Shown: positions 61,901 to 64,000 of the stretch, piece after piece
Layout: the number at the start of each line of letters is the position of its first letter
Numbering within the stretch: position 1 is the stretch's first letter
Source of the DNA: Plebeiibacterium sediminum
Lineage (GTDB): Bacteria > Bacteroidota > Bacteroidia > Bacteroidales > Marinilabiliaceae
Length of the DNA: 64,000 bases
Direction of reading: 5' to 3'
Assembly (NCBI RefSeq): GCF_026013605.1
Contig: NZ_JAPDPJ010000007.1
Location: forward strand, 60,791 to 124,790
The notes under the pieces: generated by a model
The model's database searches: none
What the model was told of the DNA's origin: nothing
The model's input: the letters and a program-made list of their open reading frames with translations, nothing else
Position numbers and translations under genes: made by a program

Positions 61901-63426
61901 CAGTAGTTGCTCCTAAAGTTGATGCTGTTATAAGTAATACAGCAGAAGCAAAAGTTAATAATTTAACCATTGAATCAGGTGCTTCATTGACACTATCAGA
62001 GGGTGCCCGGTTTACAGTTAGTGGCAATTTAATAACGAATAACAACGTAGTTATTGAGAATTCTGTGCTACACCCTACGTCTGTTATCACTTTGGGATCA
62101 GTAACAGGAGAGGTTACTTATAAGTGGAAAGATTTTACTCTTGTAAATTGGTGGCAGATTGCCTTACCGGTTAACGGGGTTACACAATCCGAATTTGAAA
62201 CATCTTTTGGTAGTGGAAGATATGCTGTTAATAGATATGTTGGTAAGGCTGTTACATCAAATGGTTGGGAAAGAGTAGCTGGTTTTGCAAATGTTTATAG
62301 TGACTCTTATAATTTTGATCAAGTTAACCAAGAGTTGGAAGGCTATTCCTTATATACTGCAAATGCAGGTGTTTTAACTTACTCTGGAGTATTAAATAAT
62401 AGCATAGATTATACTATGGTTAATATGGATGCACGCTGGCATTTAGTTGCAAACCCATATCCATGTTATATTAATGTTGAAAATGCAGGATTTGATATGG
62501 GAGATTTTCTTAAAACCATTTATATAAGAAAAGGTGACAATCAGGTTAGTACATATAATTTATTAAATGGTCAGGGATTATTAGAAGGCTCGAGGTATAT
62601 AGCACCAGGACAAAGTATGTGGTTACGTACTTATAAAGCTACTAATGATGATGTTATTTCAATTTCAAATTCAGCAAGAACACATTTGAATGGAGGATAT
62701 GGATTAAAGAGTTCATCAAACTCTTCTGATGATGTACTTAAGTTAAAATTGAAATCAGATTATAATGAAGATGAGACAATTATAGTATTTAATAATAATG
62801 GATCTAGATTTGTAACTGAATATGATTCAGAAAAATTAATGAATGGAGGAAAGAATGTTAATATTTATTCATTAAAAGAGGAGAAGAATATTGCCATTAA
62901 TTCATACACAGATTTATCATACACAGATAATATTCCTTTAGGTTATACAGTATCTTCTGCAGGCTCAGGAGAATTTACTTTAAGAGCTTCAAATATTAAT
63001 AGTTTTATGCCGGATGTAAATGTTTATTTGATAGATAAAGGTGACGCAAGCAATATAATTACAGTTAACCTTAGAGAAAATCCTTCATATACATTTACTC
63101 CTACAAATGCAGCAAGTAATGATCGATTCGAATTAAGATTTGTCCCTTCAGTAACTACTGATATCAATGATGTTCCATCGGCAGCAAATAGAGATGTAAA
63201 TATTTATGCGGTGAAACAGGTTGCTACTGTAAAAGTGACTGAAGAGGTGTTGCAAAGTACAGATAGAATCATTAATGTTTATGATATATCTGGTCAGTTG
63301 GTTAAAACAGTTGAATTAAATAACGAAGAAACGACATTTAACTTACCACAAGCCAATACGGTTTATATTATTAGCGTAAAAGCTAATGGCGAAACTTACC
63401 AACAAAAGGTAGTATCGCAGAATTAA
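52918..63426 (+). CDS. Giant secreted repeat protein with T9SS sorting domain
   Basis: 3,502 residues from the ATG at 52918 (signal peptide ending NVVKGQ). Residues about 25-195 form a MAM/jelly-roll-like domain. Then come G8-like modules with YxS.GxWND.xxW starts at about 199, 541, 1475, 2372 and 2963, each followed by strand repeats of the -NLTVSGGG-, -INGDFNNSG- type. PIG...YTP elements recur at about 410, 1338, 2243 and 2652. An Ig-like segment (ADAGEDQTLQGLTQ) lies near 2880, and the T9SS tail (RIINVYDISGQLVKTVELN) is at the end. Most likely a surface adhesin or matrix protein; no catalytic motif was seen. Confidence 0.88.
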   Translation: MKYFYLGLFLFFVTSLTNVVKGQVTTFWTDDFEIDNGWAVTGEFEIGAPVGGAGDHGYANPTSAYSGSRVLGTNLDGGYSNNLADRAYIAVSPVIDCSGKQNVTLVFQRWLNVERNNYDHAYIDVFDGSVWHNVWANNNTTIAENAWSYQSVDISNYADNNANVQIRFALGETDPGWTYSGWNIDNVELTSSPNPVNGDYRSRTSNNWDAYYSWYQYNGYNWNTNGNDPGENGNAGTVTIRNGHTITVNYDRPIGGNSIQNLVVESGGTLRYNWNLRSLTLNGSVTGGGTVDMTRNTLAHNLTVGGDFLPGSFSAGNANLYLNGSSTQNIGGFTYNNLTVSGGGDKVLTGNTIINGSLTLNGARIILGDYDLIIADGASIAGTYSSSNMIVTNGTGRLIKEGNENSDYQMIYPVGTGAYYTPYQISSIACSDATGAVEVRAVSGAAPGPPTAEVTDLQKYWEVNGDGLTVNTADISFTYDNAEVGIGGNQNSYALQVYTGGVWMEPSGASATGFNPMVASGINNISGTWTALEQEPQKIYYAYRSGNWNDISTWTHDPGGTTQTAIDIPGDDSRVVILNGRTVTLTSDVSITGMSMAILSGGFVNMGNYQFTNTIKELSGQGTLKLASGNFPVVTTNYLVTADGGTVEFNNSSNFVLPTAQTEYNHLVINGSAIAIQKNDLTLHGNLHVKQGTYRINDGSTARYQLTIDGDVTVESGASLTVGTGNTTSGGTDNGGVAPFTNYYATYSHTVVINGDFTNNGTVRFTNQSYPEYGAFATNGAATVYFRGASDNILTCNNQTDFYNLVLDKGIDQTFKLTVYSSAYSNFRLFGRNTYGGEGGGANPNLRKALWIRTGTLVLQGLTVIPSLTEGGSGGNPNSDYYIPVNGALVLDGTDVAVLTTADDYAEVNAAYSVNGGTGSVNGVNRSPSLAQSFSVYGKVQIKNGYLSTRESGGIIIWNKASAEVVVDGGILDIKQFRSGGTEDGLASYIQNGGQTIFRGRFQRESASVASVSDIVHSPLITTHSFVGITNAKGSLCIDNPDNIFSMSGGTIEVLDVCGTNNYAIDIFSAVKNINVSGGTIKMAPQTGSNDMIVRSSAPFGNLIVENASGSTSKVRLESSTPEVSGNLEVLGNVDLVSGTLNASGYELKIGRDFTIDDGATYTTGANRTVFNGNVQQNLVVNLSAALNLNKLVIGNSASKLQLKGTQSNVNVADSLIIANGELDDNGKTINVSGNIYNAGIHSGAGQIIMSGSSIKGNGEFNNLYLNGTGNITVGDDIVINGLLTFGQDHLLNIGTHNLKFTSGASILGQAANRYIQTAGNVGDGGVTFSYDNLSTKTWPIGVSNYTPATIGFSSAPTSFGDITIVPVNFKHPVTKTTGGGEALSYYWRVKSNNFSGFEGKVTHSFVYADANVGSDNENNYLPARYDASAFGWDIGDKTNIDRNTNTINDWTTSINNIDGDYTCGSNPAFVTPEKYYSISSGLWNDKNNWSTEGHTGKKAAKAPGAGDIVIIGNGHTITMDRYDNTANRDPHYCASLQIETGGVLDVTYNPGSDFGMVVSHPNGNGKIRISVNDYSGSVFEFPGGDFSDFNANLGTTELYTNNATSGRTYWLPDGVEEYGNLMITPLGGSNIIFPNNDISILGDLTADGQSSQSWYCPTWNSNYPGSFNNSIPQAKAIAIKGDFNLIGGALIYYGNRDLAQDIIVEGDLIVSENAGIGVNSYAYNQSITIGGSLINNSRVPGGAPNGDRGCDFEDIPLIFKGDDNAKITQSSGVTYTTYTKIETIKVNKGSSQATTLTMDITGTVDYASNEWLTLVNGTFIYNRNRDVNVSTNNSFTIPVTAGLTINTANSFNLCGGDSNDYDVYLNGKLTVINGSLNIGNASNNRNNDIEYSGSGLSEIDIQGGSLFVNGQVRRNPASSAGILKYNQSGGDVTVNGRNLLATNAKLEVLNAGSEFNMSNGTLTIVRGGGTTYGDLYLRPEKSSVTGGEIIFDNSGVATQNYLLDANVPLNNLTIRGNGNNAIVKLLLSPLTLNGDLTLSNTNSILDSNPDFNVAVTINGDFNNSGVYNYYLNTTAFSGGTQQITGNSDVSFYNLIVNPLTNLTLNKDVIVNNNLTLSSGTLVAGPNTINVKGNVNNDANYTSTGDGLLLNGGAVQVLSGTGTFARVELDNAYGAELANDITINGDLVLTRGVLNIKNHLLTLEESASLSGSFSVGNMIITNGVYSNKGVKKVISSGDTPAFTFPIGVNGKYTPVVLDLSSSDNTASVQIHPVNYKHPANIDGANVLDYFWAVESQGLSNAIGTLSFTYLEEDIQGNESEYYAARLLVPGTSWTKNNAVDEENNLISFTVSGDNISGEYTAGKDTAFPDNVPEYTSVSNGDWSDKDIWTQTGGDAYSLSGAPDGFIVVINHEVSLDGNYAQAYRTTISAGAKLKIDDLTYGHNLGMVSGSGTLYLEQGNLPEGNYDAFLGCSNNSTLEFGGSRDYNILSDLFNNAANLLFSGTGTRTLPDADLSICKQLVIDGPVLDNSLYNRTIYVNGSFIRQSGTFNSGSGDNATVSFTGDTEQFIGGFTGVNNALNNLEINNSAGLTLNDDIEVKGKLLLTNGLINTSATETLTITNTSMNCVTPASGKANSYVNGPLTKRMNQSDSFIFPIGIDGELGSSLKLTAVQTGTKLWTAEYKRPNDTYTNFSFPLTAINSHEYWNISTPGGGQANIQLGWNAGSDITPAMTEHGLTDIRVVSYDGANWQEINSNASGTDSNGQVITVNRVSVTAAGSDFTTATVNTNKPKVRFNPDGAICDLSTGIKVELSSTVPTAADYELSYSINGIEQTDVTVNGFPYYLSTPTVGVYKITGFKYDNKVRTGVFDVTTVEVFPSPTTADAGEDQTLQGLTQTTLAANTATVGTGVWSIVSGTGGSFVDPTNPVTTFNGTAGSSYVLSWTITNGDCQSVDQVNVAFPLIPPHVWLGTTNNWFDPNNWSDGIIPSETVDVTLAPVVAPKVDAVISNTAEAKVNNLTIESGASLTLSEGARFTVSGNLITNNNVVIENSVLHPTSVITLGSVTGEVTYKWKDFTLVNWWQIALPVNGVTQSEFETSFGSGRYAVNRYVGKAVTSNGWERVAGFANVYSDSYNFDQVNQELEGYSLYTANAGVLTYSGVLNNSIDYTMVNMDARWHLVANPYPCYINVENAGFDMGDFLKTIYIRKGDNQVSTYNLLNGQGLLEGSRYIAPGQSMWLRTYKATNDDVISISNSARTHLNGGYGLKSSSNSSDDVLKLKLKSDYNEDETIIVFNNNGSRFVTEYDSEKLMNGGKNVNIYSLKEEKNIAINSYTDLSYTDNIPLGYTVSSAGSGEFTLRASNINSFMPDVNVYLIDKGDASNIITVNLRENPSYTFTPTNAASNDRFELRFVPSVTTDINDVPSAANRDVNIYAVKQVATVKVTEEVLQSTDRIINVYDISGQLVKTVELNNEETTFNLPQANTVYIISVKANGETYQQKVVSQN

Positions 63427-63450
63427 AAATATAAAGATTGAAGTAAAAGA

Positions 63451-63481
63451 AATCCGGTAGCGTTTTGCTACCGGATTTTTT
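63451..63481 (+). terminator. Intrinsic terminator of the giant gene
   Basis: AATCCGGTAGC and GCTACCGGATT form an 11-bp perfect stem with a GTTTT-type loop, followed by T. Confidence 0.85.
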
Positions 63482-63882
63482 ATGCATTAATGTTTCGATT
63501 TGATGACATATTCTGGGAAAGTTATATTGTTCTTGTGGAAAAGGGGAAGATTAATGGTATCCTCCTTTTCGCAAATTTAAGGCTATTCTGCATTGTAAAA
63601 AGTTAGATAGTACATGAGGTCCCAAAAGCTATTCCAACGTTATTTTTATGTGTTTAAATTTGTTTTTAATTGCCATATGGAACTCGCCAATTAAATTATC
63701 CTCATGTGTAAGAATTCGTTCTTTTGGCTCGTTTTATCACTTTTCAGAGTTCTGGAAATACTTTGTGACAATTACGATGAGTAACATGAAAAACAGCTTA
63801 AAAAACCTCAGTTCGATTCTTAAACCACAGTATATCAGTAAAATAATCTAAAATATAATCATATAATATTTTGAAATAAAAA
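63482..63882. other. Region without a confident gene
   Basis: About 400 bp. A 67-codon frame at 63648-63851 has no recognisable motif and composition unlike the neighbours; I treat it as chance. The left end of the IS element at the window edge probably lies near 63850-63885, but no terminal inverted repeat can be confirmed from one end. Confidence 0.4.
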
Positions 63883-63936
63883 TGGATTTTGCTAATTTAA
63901 AAGTTTGACAAACAAATAATTAGAAGCAAAATCCAT
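63883..63936 (+). repeat. 12-bp inverted repeat ending in the transposase start codon
   Basis: ATGGATTTTGCT at 63883-63894 is a perfect inverted copy of AGCAAAATCCAT at 63925-63936; the second arm includes the first two bases of the ATG at 63935. Confidence 0.55.
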
Positions 63937-64000
63937 GTATTTAAGTAAAGATAAAATTACTGAAATTTTCGTTTTAGTCGATGAATTCTGCATTGAATTT
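63935..64000 (+). CDS. IS982-type transposase, N-terminal fragment (runs off window)
   Basis: The 22 codons from the ATG at 63935 read MYLSKDKITEIF, then VLVDEFCIEF. This matches the usual start of IS982-family DDE transposases, where a helix with EIF...VDDFC precedes the catalytic domain. The rest lies outside the window. The start codon is inside an inverted repeat that could block translation of read-through transcripts. The family call rests on only 22 residues. Confidence 0.5.
   Translation, partial: MYLSKDKITEIFVLVDEFCIEF

Noticed and set aside
63648..63851. 67-codon ORF after the giant gene
   Set aside because: There is no ribosome binding site or recognisable motif, and the composition is like non-coding DNA; kept only as part of the intergenic note.

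Overview
The window is about 64 kb of AT-rich DNA from a Bacteroidota, most likely a marine Bacteroidales of the Marinifilaceae/Marinilabiliales type. The signs are the Bacteroidota promoter box TAnnTTTG in front of several genes, a giant secreted protein with a type IX secretion (T9SS) tail, DUF4831, LPP20 and TamB family proteins, the conserved rel-fur-purA and tamB/tsaD neighbourhoods, and weak Shine-Dalgarno signals. No rRNA, tRNA or CRISPR array was found.

Layout. 1-1.6 kb: the 3' end of a histidine kinase, then a REP-associated tyrosine transposase (RAYT) flanked on both sides by nearly identical blocks of short hairpins. 1.7-1.83 kb: a promoter and a terminator frame a candidate RNA of about 70 nt. 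1.9-8.4 kb: AraC regulator, pirin, YceI, a solitary HNH/helix-turn-helix protein, a chemotaxis receptor and a tandem universal stress protein. 8.5-17.6 kb: glyA, two paralogous CLC chloride transporters with CBS domains (the second followed 2 nt later by an unrecognised gene), a DEAD-box RNA helicase and a second HNH-like gene. 17.9-18.5 kb: two small hypothetical genes. 18.8-26.6 kb: FabK/nitronate monooxygenase-like enzyme, a two-subunit M16 protease, rel, fur and purA. 26.7-36.3 kb: a PLP enzyme, two lipoproteins (one LPP20-like), pepD, DUF4831, nnr and a POT peptide transporter. 36.5-40.1 kb: a cysteine-less transglutaminase-like protein and an exbB-exbD-exbD-tonB operon. 40.2-46.0 kb: tamB, whose N terminus has no ordinary start codon, and the divergent tsaD.

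The most interesting locus is 46.1-49.9 kb. It is a compact operon of a PqqD-like peptide-recognition protein, a 78-residue Ser/Asn-rich small peptide, an HPr-kinase-like P-loop protein, a Ser/His/Asp (Sec11/SipW-type) signal peptidase and an ABC exporter, with its own promoter and two tandem AAAAGGGGG boxes. It looks like a RiPP pathway that would recognise, phosphorylate, cleave and export a peptide. It has no cyclase or other recognisable core-modifying enzyme, so it is not a standard lasso cluster.

From 50.3 to 63.4 kb lie two related secreted proteins built of beta-helix-like repeats. One is 777 residues and stops before any T9SS tail; the other is 3,502 residues and keeps the tail. The window ends inside the first codons of an IS982-type transposase whose start codon sits in a 12-bp inverted repeat.
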